Assembly (NCBI RefSeq): GCF_011745365.1
Contig: NW_024468917.1
Location: 1,240,001 to 1,304,000, forward strand
DNA from: Cryphonectria parasitica EP155
Lineage: Eukaryota > Ascomycota > Sordariomycetes > Diaporthales > Cryphonectriaceae
Length of the DNA: 64,000 bases
Direction of reading: 5' to 3'
A program made the translations under genes and the position numbers. Positions 11,962 to 23,200 of the stretch are shown piece after piece. Below the pieces are notes generated by a model. The model did not search any database. It had not been told where the DNA came from and saw only the letters and a list, made by a program, of their open reading frames with translations. How positions within the stretch are numbered: position 1 is the stretch's first letter; every line of letters starts with the position of its first letter.

Positions 11962-13662
11962 ATGAGTAGTGTCACCGCCGAGGCTCTCAAGGACTCTCCT
12001 GTGCCCGCAGAGACGAGCACGGGCAGACAGACTGTCGATCCGTACAATGTGCAGGGAGAAGTCGACGAGCACGGCAACGTCAAGGCCATCGACTATGACA
12101 AGCTCATTGTCGAGTTCGGCACCAAGCGTATCGACCAGGAGCTCCTCGACCGCTTCGAGCGGGTCACCGGCCAGCGACCCCACCGCTTCATGCGTCGTGG
12201 TATCGTCTTCAGCCACCGCGATCTCGAGGCCATCCTCGACAGGTACGAGAAGGGGGAGCCCTTCTTCCTGTACACAGGCCGCGGCCCGAGCTCTGACAGC
12301 ATGCACATCGGCCACACCATCCCCTTCTCCTTCACCAAGTGGCTCTCTGATGTGCTCAACGTGCCCCTGGTCATCATGTTGACCGACGACGAGAAGTTCC
12401 TCTTTAATGAGAAGCTGACCATCGACGACGTCTACCGCTTCTCGCGCGAGAACACAAAGGACATCGTCTCGTGCGGCTTTGATGTCAAAAAGACCTTCAT
12501 CTTCAGCGACCTGGAGTACATGGGCGGTGCCTTTTACAAGAACGTCCTGCGGGTCGCGAAGCTCATTACTTACAATCAGTCCCGGGCCATTTTCGGCTCG
12601 GATGGCAGCACAAATGTCGGCAGGATCCATTTCGGTGCTATTCAAGGATCAACTGCATTTGCCTCCACGTTCCCTCATATATTCGGCGAGGATAGAAGTG
12701 TTACTGACCAGATTCCCTGCCTGTACGTTTCATCCTCTCTTTTTTCAAACTGCTACTTTGCTTTCCTTCCTTTTTTCTCAGCTCTTTGCAATTGCTAACG
12801 ACATCGATTTAGTATTCCTTGTGCTATCGATCAAGATCCTTACTTCCGTATGACCAGGGATGTTGCTGCACGCCTTCACATCGCTAAGCCGTCTCTGATT
12901 CACGCCCGCTTCCTGGATGCCCTGCAGGGGCCCGGATCCAAGATGTCTGCATCTGTCGATTCTTCAGCCATCTTCATGAAGGATACGCCGAACCAGATCA
13001 AGAACGTAAGTCAGCGGCACACGAGAGAGAGGGGGAGAGAATGTATCCTTTCCATTTAGCTGAATTCTGTATGCTGACTTTAATTCTCAGAAAATCAACA
13101 AGTACGCCTTCAGTGGTGGCAAGGAGACCGTGGAAGAGCACCGAGAGAAGGGCGGAGATCCCGATGTCGACGTCAGCTTCCAGTACCTAGTGAGTGCCAC
13201 CCCTCTAGTAAAGAAGCTTTTGTCTCGAGCACCGACGGCTAACCTGCCATCCAGAGATACTTCATGGAGGATGACGACGAGCTGCAGAGGATATACGACG
13301 CGTACAAGAAGGGCGAGATGCTGACGGGAGAGCTCAAGGCCATCTGCATCAAGTACCTGCAGGAGTACGTGAAGGAGTTCCAGGACAACCGCGCCAAGGT
13401 CACAGAGGCGACGGTGGACGAGTTCTGGGCGGTGCGAGCCCTCAATGACTGCACGGGCAACCCAAGAGCACCACTCAGCCTGCCCATCCGGGTCAAGGCT
13501 CCGGCCGGCTTCGATGCCGCGGGAGAGGGTGCAGGCGATGGGCAGGCAGGCGATGGTAAACTGTCCAAGAGCCAGCTCAAGAAGATCGAGAAGGAGAAGC
13601 AAATCGCCGCCAAGAAGGCCGCCAAGGCCGCTGAGAAAGAGGCGTCCAAGGCTGCGTCGTAA
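11962..13662 (+). CDS. wrs1: Tryptophanyl-tRNA synthetase, cytoplasmic type
   Basis: Four exons, 11962-12722, 12813-13005, 13091-13189 and 13255-13662, give 486 residues; all introns have GTANGT/GTGAGT donors and CAG/TAG acceptors and the frame closes exactly. It is a class Ic synthetase: the ATP-binding HIGH motif is present as MHIGH (115-118) and the second signature as KMSAS (297-301). The order of conserved blocks, [16 protein letters not shown] then [15 protein letters not shown], is that of the eukaryotic cytosolic enzyme, not the shorter bacterial or mitochondrial type. The C-terminus is a charged Lys/Ala tail. It charges tRNA-Trp. The frame is open for 94 codons upstream of the chosen ATG; see findings for the possibility of a longer form. 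Confidence 0.96.
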
Positions 13663-14830
13663 GGAATCGATCTGCTCGGGTAAGGGACGCCATGTTGTTC
13701 AAAATTCAGCTCGAGGGAATCTGGGGCAAGAAGCAGGGTGCTGCTATCAAATCTAAAGATGCTGATAAAGAAGGCTTGCCCGTACATAGTATACAGCTTC
13801 GGTGTATATACACACCCGTCTTTGATTGCTTACATTATCTTGTCTGTCTATTGGGAATGGCTTTTGTCATAGCGGCCTGGCAAGGCTTGCACTACTAAGA
13901 GATCATGAACTCGGATGGTATTTCAGACCATCAGGGGCCCATACGATTCCAGCAGGTGTCTTGAGGAAAGAAAAAGAAAACATAATAAGAGAAAATCCAC
14001 CAATCACAATCCAAGCTCATGAGACTCCCCTCGAATAGAATGTTATAAATTGTACAGACCAAATCACATTTTGCCGGTTGTCCACTTGGGGACACTTTGC
14101 CGGTATTCGAGGTGTATAGGCTTGTTATGGTTGATGATTATACCATGTGTAATAATCGCTGTAGTAGCATGCATTATGTACGTACAGTAGCAACAAATGG
14201 GCCTGGATCCACCAAAGCCGTAGCGCCGGGTAAAAGGTCATGATATCACGATAGGCCGTATTACAGCGCATTGTACTGACAGTACAGCGCTCTCAGGGCG
14301 GCCATCAACTGGGACCCTGCAACGTTGAACGTATGCGAAGAGATCTCCGCGGATCGGGGGCGGCCCCGGCAAAAAAAATCCAGTACGTAGGGTGGTGTTT
14401 CATTAGAGGGGTTTTCTTGACGTCGACGGGAAGACCTAAGTATTTTGAAGGATATCAATCATTTGGGGAGCTCTAAATCATTACTACAAGGCAACAAAGT
14501 TACTTAATGTTCTCTCTTGTGAGAGAACTTATTACCATTTGTAGGTATACACACACACACACATATACACTCATCTTCCTTCATAGCATGGTGATTATTC
14601 CTTCTCGCCTCGCCAGCCTCTGCCGACTAGTTTTCTTATACAAAATATACATACAAGACTACTTAGAACCGGCAAATACTTATCCGGGTCGCCCCTCACC
14701 CTCACCCTCACCTCCTACTCGCCGCCCTCCTCCTCCTCCTTCTCCCTCCGTAACCGAGCATCTCATTTTTTTCTTCTTCTTCTTTTCCTATTCAACCAGT
14801 TCCAGGTTTCCTTCCCCTTTGCTCTTCAAG
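13663..14830. promoter_or_regulatory. 3' flank of wrs1 and upstream region of the GGT-family gene
   Basis: Both neighbours point right. The segment next to the start (14690-14800) is strongly pyrimidine-rich, as in many fungal core promoters. A 15-bp inverted repeat with flanking direct repeats lies at 14262-14290 and is listed separately. No coding sequence is supported. Confidence 0.5.
14262..14290. promoter_or_regulatory. Inverted repeat flanked by direct repeats upstream of the GGT-family gene
   Basis: TGTACTG, one A, then CAGTACA form a perfect dyad at 14272-14286. The octamer TACAGCGC occurs at 14262-14269 and again at 14283-14290, exactly 21 bp apart. The arrangement could be an operator-like site about 540 bp upstream of the start codon. 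Function is inferred only. Confidence 0.3.
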
Positions 14831-16908
14831 ATGCCTCTCTCGACGCCCTCGCTGTTCCCGCCCGGGCCTATCAAGTTCGCCCAGTTCAACAGCAGGAGGA
14901 GCGTGGTCCACAGCACCAAGGGCATCGTCGCCTGCACGCAGCCGTTGGCGGCAAAATGTGGTATTGATATCCTCAATGCTGGAGGCAATGCTGCTGTGAG
15001 TTTTTTTTTTCTTTCTTCTTTCCCCTTTCTTTTCCCTTCCAACGATGATAATATGCTCTTCTTCCTTGGGCCAGGAACGAGAGACGAGAGATAGATAGAA
15101 CCAAAGCTGATTAAAATATCGTAAAAACAAACAGGATGCTGCGGTCGCTGTTGGTATGTCACTTTTCATTCCCCCTCCCCTGTACTAGACTTGTGAGTGA
15201 ACAATTATATAGAAAGACAACTTCTTTACTGACGATTATACTACTGTCACACACAGCCGCCGGTATGAACATGACAGAGCCCTGCTCAACAGGCATAGGA
15301 GGCGACATGTTCTGTCTCTACTACAACGCCGCCACCTCCACCGTTCACGCCCTCAACGGTTCCGGCCGCTCAGGAAGCAGATGCACCCTATCTCAGCTCC
15401 GCTCTGACCTAGGCCTCCCTGCCGAGGACAACGCCAGTGCCCCGGATCACCAATACGCCAAGATCCCCATGTCCAGCGTGCACGCCGTCACCGTCCCTGG
15501 CGCCGCCGCGGGTTGGGCCGACACCGTTGCCCGCTTCGGCTCCGGCCGCCTGAGTCTGGCACAGGTCCTCGCTCCCGCCGTCGCCTTGGGCGAGGAAGGA
15601 TTTCCCGTCAGCGAGCTCGTGGCGCACTATTGGGGCCGGGCGGAGCAGTCCATCCGCGACGCCAGTCCCAACTTTGCCGAGATGCTCAAGGCGGATCCTG
15701 GCAGCAGCAGTGGTGCTGGTGGCGATGGGTACCGTGCGCCACGGGCGGGCGAGATCATGAAGAACCCTGCCCTGGCCAGGACGTTTCGGACGCTGGGGGA
15801 GGAGGGCAAAAAGGGGTTCTACGCGGGGCGGGTGGCCGAGGAGCTGGTGAGGGTGGTGCAGGACCTGGGCGGGCACCTGGAGCTCGACGACCTCTCGCAC
15901 CACCTCGAGGCCAGCAGCAGCGATGCCGACGCCGTCGAGCCCATCTCGCTCCAGTTCCGCGGGCAAGGCCTCGAGGCGGGCGGCGGCCTTGAGCTCTGGG
16001 AGCACCCGCCCAACGGACAGGGCATCGTGGCGTTGATGGCGCTGGGAATCATGCAGGAGCTGGAGAAGCAAGGGCAGATCCCAACTTTTTCGGCGGCCGA
16101 GCACAACTCGGCGGCGTACCTGCACGCCGTCATCGAGTCCCTGCGCATCGCCTTTGCCGACGCGAGCTGGTTCGTCACGGACCCGGACGTCGTGCGCGTG
16201 CCCACCGCGGAGCTGCTCTCGCCCGCGTATCTGGCCGAGCGGGCGCGTCTCTTCGACCCTACGCGCGCCTCAGACGCGGGGTTCGGCCACGGCAGCCCGG
16301 CCCTCAACAGCAGCGACACCGTGTACTTTGCCTGTTCCGACGCCCAGGGCAACGCTATCAGCTTCATCAACTCCAACTACGGCGGGTTTGGCACCTGCAT
16401 CATCCCCAAGGGCTGCGGCTTCACCCTGCAGAACCGTGGCGCCAACTTCGCCCTTGGCCCGGCCGACCACCCCAACATCTACGCGCCGCGCAAGAGGCCT
16501 TACCACACCATCATCCCGGGCCTGGTGACCAATCTCAGCGATGGCAGCCTGCACTCGGTATTTGGCGTCATGGGCGGTTTCATGCAGCCCCAGGGCCACT
16601 TGCAGACCCTGCTAGGCCAGGTCATCGCGGGTCTCAGTCCCCAGCAGGCCCTGGACGCGCCCAGGATCTGTATCGGCGCCAGCAGCGAGACTGTGGATAT
16701 GCTCGTGAGTGTCGAGGAGGGCATGCCCGAGGAGACTATCGAGGGGCTCAAGAGGCTGGGACACAAGGTCGAGGTCGTCAAAGGCATGAGCAGGGCACTG
16801 TTTGGTAGGGGCCAGATCATCAGGTGGACAGTGGACCCGGTCGAGGGAACCGGCGTGTGGTCGGCAGGGAGTGATCAGAGAGGCGACGGAGCTGCATATC
16901 CATTGTAG
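14831..16908 (+). CDS. Gamma-glutamyltranspeptidase family protein
   Basis: Three exons, 14831-14995, 15135-15153 and 15257-16908, give 611 residues. The middle exon is only 19 nt and completes NAGGNAADAAVAVAAGMNMTEP, a block conserved in this Ntn-hydrolase family. The autoprocessing and catalytic threonine is Thr416 in NSSDTVYFACSDAQGNAISFINSNYGGFGT, which splits the protein into large and small subunits. The RSG of NGSGRSG is the expected gamma-glutamyl-binding region. There is no signal peptide or membrane anchor, unlike secreted or vacuolar GGT. This resembles the soluble YwrD-like branch found in bacteria and filamentous fungi. It may hydrolyse or transfer gamma-glutamyl groups from glutathione or conjugates; the true substrate is unknown. 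Confidence 0.92.
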
Positions 16909-17038
16909 ATGTAGAGAATAACCAGGTGTTCTGTAAGCTTCTTACTCAGCCGTCTTCTAATTAATGGCGTGATCAGTCAGATTCTATACCAGCCCGATTC
17001 CCTCGTACGGCCAAATCTCTTCGCCTGTGGGTATTGTT

Positions 17039-17705
17039 TTATTTCTGCTCAGGCTCGGCCTCCTCGGCAGGGGCCAAGACCTTCTTCTCCTCTAGCATCT
17101 TGGCCAGCTCTCCGTTCTGGTGCATCGAGACGAGGATATCGCAGCCGCCAATGAACTCCTTGTCGACGTACAGCTGGGGGATGGTGGGCCAGTCCGAGTA
17201 CTCCTTGATGCCTGTCCGAGGGTCGTCGTTACCCAACCTGTCAGCTTCCCATCTCGCCGTAAACACAAGTGTCCCGCGCGTGTGTATGTCTGCATAGAAA
17301 ACCCACCTGACCGAAGTTCCGCATCCTCCAGCACGTTGAACGCAGCAAACTTGTTAGGGTCCACACCCTGCAGGCCCAGGATCTGGATGCTTGCCCTCGA
17401 GAAGCCGCACTGAGGCGTCTCAGGTGTTCCCTTCATGAAGAGGACAACTGGTGCAGAGGCAACTGCCTTGTCGATGGCTTGTCTGGTTGCATCGGAGAGG
17501 AGTCGTTGTTGGACGAGGTTCAGCATGGGTGACTTGATGTTGATGAAGGCAGGCCTTGCGGCTTGTGCTGCTGCTGGTCGTGCAGCCTGCCGAAGCAGCT
17601 GCTGCAATTTTGGAGGTGATTAGCTATAGTGAACCATGGGTGATATAGAAGGTCGGAAGGAATCAGAGGATATCTTACTGATGAGAGTACTGATCTTGAG
17701 AACAT
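17039..17705 (-). CDS. grx5: Mitochondrial monothiol glutaredoxin, Grx5 type
   Basis: Three exons, 17705-17679 (27 nt), 17601-17307 and 17211-17039, give 164 residues. The first 45 residues are Ala/Arg/Gln/Ser-rich without acids, a mitochondrial presequence. The thioredoxin-fold domain carries the monothiol active site CGFS at residues 74-77 in [13 protein letters not shown]. It also has the glutathione-binding WPTIPQLYV and GGCDI segments. Grx5 proteins bind a [2Fe-2S] cluster with glutathione and pass it on in mitochondrial iron-sulfur cluster assembly. The frame begins mid-domain without the tiny first exon, which supplies the only suitable ATG. The gene ends 130 bp from the convergent GGT-family gene and is divergent from the PPCDC gene. 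Confidence 0.94.
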
Positions 17706-18511
17706 GGTGGCTGGTGTTCCGTGGCAAGGCACAATGACTTGGGGAGCGTCGCTGGTGGTGGGAATTTCTCAGCAGCAGTTCTGGAGGATTGACAAATACA
17801 GCTGCTATCAGAGGTTGGGCCCCTCCAGCTCTCAGGGCGATGATGTAAGTAAGAGAAGGGCATGGCACTGTAGTGCGATGACCCACTCCTGGCAGCCACT
17901 ATGTACAGTAGGTGAGCCTACCCCACTACAGCTGGGCTCCCTACAGCAGCAGGGCGCCGCTGGAGTCAGTAGCAGCACCAGCAACACCTGTAAATTGCTC
18001 TCACTCTAGTCCGTTGACCTCTCTACACCCCTAGGCACTGAATGGAATGTCATGTCATGTCATCTACAGAGGACACTCACAGAGTGACCAACAATATGGT
18101 TTCTTTCCCAAAAGAACTACCTAGTGAATGATATAGTCAAAATTTTCTTTTTCTTTTTCTTTTTCTTTGCTGCCCAAGGGTTTTTACGATTACTCTAATG
18201 GGCAGCCGAAATGATTGTTAGTTTGTCAGCAGTCGAAGAAGCTGGCTTGAATTTGTTTCTCGCCTCAAGCCTCAACTTCAGGAAATGACTCTAACTTGAG
18301 ACTACACTTATATATCCTCTGGTTCTCCGACAACCATAGTCAACCCCCTATTGATCAAGCACAACCTTTACGACAGTCTTGAGACCCTCACTCACCATAA
18401 CTTCTTGGTAAGAAAAAAAAGGGGGGGAAAGAAGAAGAAGAAGAACAACAACAAGAAGAAAGGAAACATCTTCATCCATCGTATCCTCTACATTAGTGCC
18501 AAAACCCTTCA
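17706..18511. promoter_or_regulatory. Bidirectional upstream region grx5 (-) / PPCDC gene (+)
   Basis: The divergent starts are 806 bp apart. Present are three tandem ATGTC units (about 18048-18062), a TTTTTC hexanucleotide run (18143-18168) and a purine GAA-type run (about 18417-18462) that probably lies in the 5' UTR of the right-hand gene. Confidence 0.5.
18143..18168. repeat. (TTTTTC)n pyrimidine repeat
   Basis: About four units of T4-5C in a row, within the divergent promoter region. It is a homopyrimidine tract that may exclude nucleosomes. Confidence 0.85.
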
Positions 18512-19394
18512 ATGGCCACCACAGCTACTTTTCCCCCCTCCTCCTCCTCCGGCCACTCGGCTCCCAACGCCCTCCAAGAGCTCGCCGCCTCCCAACAAGA
18601 CGGCAAAGTCCATCTCCTCCTCGCCGCCTCCGGCTCCGTAGCCACCATCAAGATCCCCAATATCATCCACACTCTCCTGACCACCCACTCTCCCAACCGC
18701 CTCTCCATCCGCCTCGTCCTCACCAGCTCCGCACGCAACTTCCTCGCAGGCCAGTCCGCCGAACAACCCCCTCTCTCCTCCCTCCTCTCCCTCCCTGGCC
18801 TGGACGCCATCTACACCGACGAGGACGAGTGGGGCCGCGGCGACACCATCGGCCCAGAGGGCGTCTGGACCCGCGGCGCCGGCGTGCTGCACATCGAGCT
18901 CCGCCGCTGGGCACACCTGCTCGCCGTGGTCCCTCTGTCCGCCAACACGCTGGCCAAGCTGGTCAGCGGGCTGTGCGACAACCTGCTCACGAGCGTAGTG
19001 AGGGCTTGGGATGCCGATGGGCGCATCGATGGCCGCCGGAAGAGGATCCTCGTGGCGCCTGCTATGAATGTAAGTGACCAATCCCACAATGTGTATATGT
19101 GCTTGTGTTTGGTCTTGGGTTCGCTGAAATTGAAATGATTCAAAAACCGGGCAGACTGCCATGTGGCTCCATCCCTTGACGGCCAAGCAGATCCGTGTGC
19201 TCAGCGAGGACTGGGGCGTCAAGGAGGCCGAGGACGGGACGATCGAGTCTGGCTGGTTCGAGGTGCTCAGACCGCAAGAGAAGTCGCTTGCCTGTGGCGA
19301 CGTCGGGGACGGTGCAATGAAGGAGTGGACAGAGGTGGTTAAGATCATCGAGGCGAGGTTGGAACTGGCCTCTACTGGCGAGGGTCCTCGATGA
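18512..19394 (+). CDS. Phosphopantothenoylcysteine decarboxylase (Hal3/Cab3-type flavoprotein)
   Basis: Two exons, 18512-19069 and 19155-19394, with an 85-bp intron, give 265 residues. It belongs to the HFCD flavoprotein family: LLLAASGSVATIK binds FMN phosphate, and the catalytic histidine is His127 (VLHIELRRWA). The substrate-recognition clamp PAMN is at 183-186, with TAMW beginning exon 2, and the active-site cysteine is Cys233 in LACGDVGDG. These residues match plant HAL3a (His, PAMNxxMW, Cys), so one chain has both the histidine and the cysteine; in yeast the functions are split between Hal3/Vhs3 and Cab3. It decarboxylates 4'-phosphopantothenoylcysteine to phosphopantetheine in CoA synthesis. 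There is no acidic C-terminal tail, so a Ppz-inhibitor role is less likely. Confidence 0.93.
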
Positions 19395-20258
19395 GAGCAG
19401 CAGCAGCAACCATTCTTTGCTCTCCTTTCCGTGAGGATGAGCTGACTATACCAGTAAGACAGGCAGATCATATCACATCATACCCTCGAATAGCAGAGAC
19501 GAAACATGAGGAATGCTTTCATTTTCATTGTACACTACACACCACCCTAGCCCATATAGCCCCGGTGGCTATCTTGCTCTCCGTCATGATTTGTGTTCCA
19601 TTCCATTATTCCCATTGAGCAGTTCATAGCTTCCATCCTTCCCTTCTACGCTTCTCGCTCACTCTTCCTTGTGATGCCCAAGACCTCGGGATGCTCGTCT
19701 TCAAGCACGAAACGCCCTCAGAAAGAAAAGACAGTCTGAAGGAATAGTGAACACCGTTCTCCGATATATTTTTTCTCCCTCTCTTTATCCCGCCACCTCA
19801 AAATGCAACTCCTTTCTCCTTTTTTTCCATGTGCCCCCATGCCCAATGCAGTGCGAAAATAATGAAAGCCCAGAAGACGTCGGACTCGCAACCATGTGTC
19901 CTCTTTCTCCCGATCGCGAATATGTAATGTACAAAGAATCCTGAATCGCAATCCGAGTGATACTCATCATGACGTCCTTCAAAGTAGAGTGACTGCATTT
20001 GTCATGTGTTGGGTATCCGCAGAAGCGACAAACAATGCTCAATGGACCACTGCAAAATCGAAAGCTCCTCCAGCGCAGATGGCACCGAAATCCTCATTTG
20101 AGGCTTGTTTCACCATCTTTCCTACGTAGTAATACCCACCCGTGCTCGAGGGTGTGCCGCCATCATGGCTGTTTGGGTCATGCCGAAGAAAGTCCACGTT
20201 ATGCTATGCCTGCAGTTCTCATCGACCCAGTCCCTCCGATCGTTCCAAATGTGCCCTC
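19395..20258. other. Convergent 3' flanks of the PPCDC gene (+) and the CCCH protein gene (-)
   Basis: Two genes end into this space and no coding sequence is supported. It should hold both poly(A) regions; TTTTTTCTCC-type tracts and AT-rich stretches occur, but no site can be chosen with confidence. Confidence 0.5.
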
Positions 20259-23200
20259 CTAGTCATGCCGGAAGGTACACTGTTCGCCTTTCTGGCACAT
20301 TCCTTTGGCCCAGAACACGCAGGGCTTCGTACCAATCTTATCACGATTGACACCACGCTGGTGAGGGCCGCTGTTATCACGGTTGTTCTTGCCGCCACGG
20401 TTTTGGGTGCGGCGGGAGGTGTGGAGGCTCTCGGGCTCGCGGTCCCGATCAGAGTCTCGGTCACGGTCACGAGCTCGGTCGTGGCTGTCATCGCGTCGCT
20501 GACCGATGCTAGGAGGCTGCTGATGAGCCTGCTGTTGCTGTTGCTGCTGCTGGCTTGGAATTGTTGTATGACCAGAAGCTAGCGACAGAATGTAGGCCAA
20601 GTATTTGGAATCCTGAGGGTTCGGGGCCTGGGACTGAGCTGGCTGCGGGTGCGGCTGGTAGGCTTGTGTAGGCTGCTGCTGGACGCTTGTAGTGGCACCC
20701 AGGGTCGCGAGCAGTGCTTGAATCTGGGGGTCGGCGGCACTGTTGGCAGCAGCAGACTGCTGTTGGGCCTGGGTGGCCTGGGCAGGAGTGCCGCTCAAAG
20801 CTGCCAGTACAGCCTGTAGCTGCGCACTCTGATCACCCGTGGGCTGTGCAGGAGCTGGCAACGGCTGCTGCTGCTGCTGCTGCTGGGCGTAATAAGAAGC
20901 CCAAGCAGCAGCATTGGGATCGGTCGCGGCCTGAGGTTGAGCCTGCTGGTGTTGTTGTTGCTGAAGTTGGGCGTAGTAAGCCGCCCAAGCAGCCGCGTTC
21001 TGCTGGTCTGCCGCAGTCTGGGCAGCCTGAGGGGCAGCCTGAGGTTGGGTGAATGCTGTCTGTTGTTGGGCCATCTGCATCGCCGTCTGGCGCTGGGCAA
21101 CTTGTTCAGCACGCTGCTTGTCTTTGTTGTAGCCGTGCCACCATTCCGCGACCCTGTCCTTGTCGTGCTTCATCCACTCGGGCGGTTCGGCGGGAGGGAA
21201 TGGTTTGCCCTTCAACTGCTCGGCAATCTCCTCGCACATGTCGATCGCGCGCTGCAGATTGGGGTCGGCATAATCGTGGCGACGACGCGTCTTGGGGTTA
21301 GCTGGATCGACAGGATTTGGATCCTTCCAATTCTTGACGCGGCTTGAAGTGAGGAGGGCATAGACTTGTTGGTCGGGAGTCATCTCCTCAACCGGGGCAG
21401 GTTGAGGAGCCACGTTGTTGGCGGCCGCGTGCGAGTTGGAGGCATTCATGTTTGCGACGTCAGAAAGCTTTGCGAGTTGTCCTTTCTGTGCCCTGCGCAG
21501 CGCACTCAGTCGTGCCCAAGATGAGCCTCGAGAAGTAGCTTCAGCCCAACGAAGATTAATCTCGGCCAGCCTGGGATCATTTTGTTCGAGTTCGTGGGTG
21601 GTGCCTGCTTGCATGTCGGTGTCTCCCGCGGGTGGAAGGTGGGGCGACTTTGGTGTAGGTGGGATATCAGATGGGTCAGTATAGACAGCCATTAGCTCTT
21701 TGTTCTCGCGCTCGGCCATAAGTTTCTGTTGTTGCGTTTCGATGCTGCCTAGGCCACCACGGTTGACAAAGTGTTTCGCGCGCAGTTCCTGCGGAATAAC
21801 CGTCAAGTCGACCCCTGTAGGCGAGAACCATGGCCGGTAAGGCAGCTCGTCGTCTTCCTCGTCTTCTTCGTCGGCCTGCATGCCACTAATCAATGCTTGC
21901 TTGAGCATCATACCCTCAGACCGATCGTCATGAGCATCTCGGATCATATTGCTTGCCCTGCCCTCGTCCTCCTCGGCATCCTTGTGGAAGATGCGAACCT
22001 GTGTCAAATCCTCGCCCTCTTTCCAGCTGACTCTGAGATGACGCCGCTGTTCCTTACGAAGGCGGCGGGCCTTCTCCTCAGGGGTTTCCTCTTTGTCGCT
22101 TTTGGCATCCTTGTCAGGCGGTGAGCGTCCGCTTGCTTTTGGCTTCGAGTTCGAGATCGACTCCAACAAGGCACCAATACCACCCAGCTTTGAAGCAGAG
22201 GGCGCCTCGGCCTTGACAGGCTCCGTCTTCCTCATCTTGGCTACCTCCGTCTTCTTGAGGAGGTCCTTCTTGACATCTGGCTTCGACTCAGCCTTGGCAC
22301 CGTCAGCCTTTGCTGGCAATGGCTTGGCGACAGGCTTTGTTGGAGGCTTCTTCACCCCCAACATTCCGCTACCAAAGAGCTTGGACTGCGCAGGAGCAGG
22401 CGTCGGTGCCGACACCACCAACTTTGCCGGAGCTGCCTTCTGGCCGCCCTGTGAGGAGCCTGACTCTGTCGCGACCCTCTTTACGGATTTGTCATCGCCC
22501 TCCTCTTCTCGAGGCCGCTTGACTGTTGACGAGCTTGTTGAAGATGTAGCCGATACACGTCCCGCCACTGCGCTCATAGCCTTCTTCTTGGCTGTCTCGG
22601 CGGAACCAGGAGCCTTGGCATCCGAAGAACCGGAGCTTGACGGGCCCTTGGCAGATGCGCTGGAGTCCGGGGTCGAGGTCCGTTCCTGTTGTTCCCCAGC
22701 TGCCTTCAGAGTCTCTTTTCTGTTCTCTGCGTTTTCCTTGATCCTCTTGACGTATTCTCGAACCTCATCATCGCCCTTGGTCTCAAACTTCTTGCTGATC
22801 TTGGCAAACTGGAGACTAGTCATGAGGAAATCGCTCTCAATCGTTGTCACTGCTGACATCAGCCGGAGCACATCCTTAGGCATCTTGCCATTGTGGTCGG
22901 CAGAGTTGTTAGCGTGAATCAGACACGACACGAAGTCACTAATCAGCTTTTGGTTGCCTCCCAAGTTAGCTACAACCTGGGGATCGCCCCACTCGTTGGC
23001 TGCGGCGACTGCTCGATCGATGATCTCTAACTTCCGCGCCATCTTGTCCTCTAAGATTGCGCTGTCCGCTTCCGTTGCGCTCTTTTTCTTCTGTTTAAAC
23101 TTCTGATACTCCCCAACGTGTCCTCGGAGGAGTTTACCGAACGCCGCGACGGCCGTGCCGATTTCGGCACTGGTTGGCTGAGGAGTGGTCAAATATATTA

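Noticed and set aside
11806..12645. 279-codon minus-strand open frame
   Set aside because: Antisense to exon 1 of tryptophanyl-tRNA synthetase, which has clear HIGH motif evidence on the other strand.
22093..22917. 274-codon plus-strand open frame
   Set aside because: Antisense to the Lys/Ser/Ala-rich linker of the CCCH protein; no independent support.
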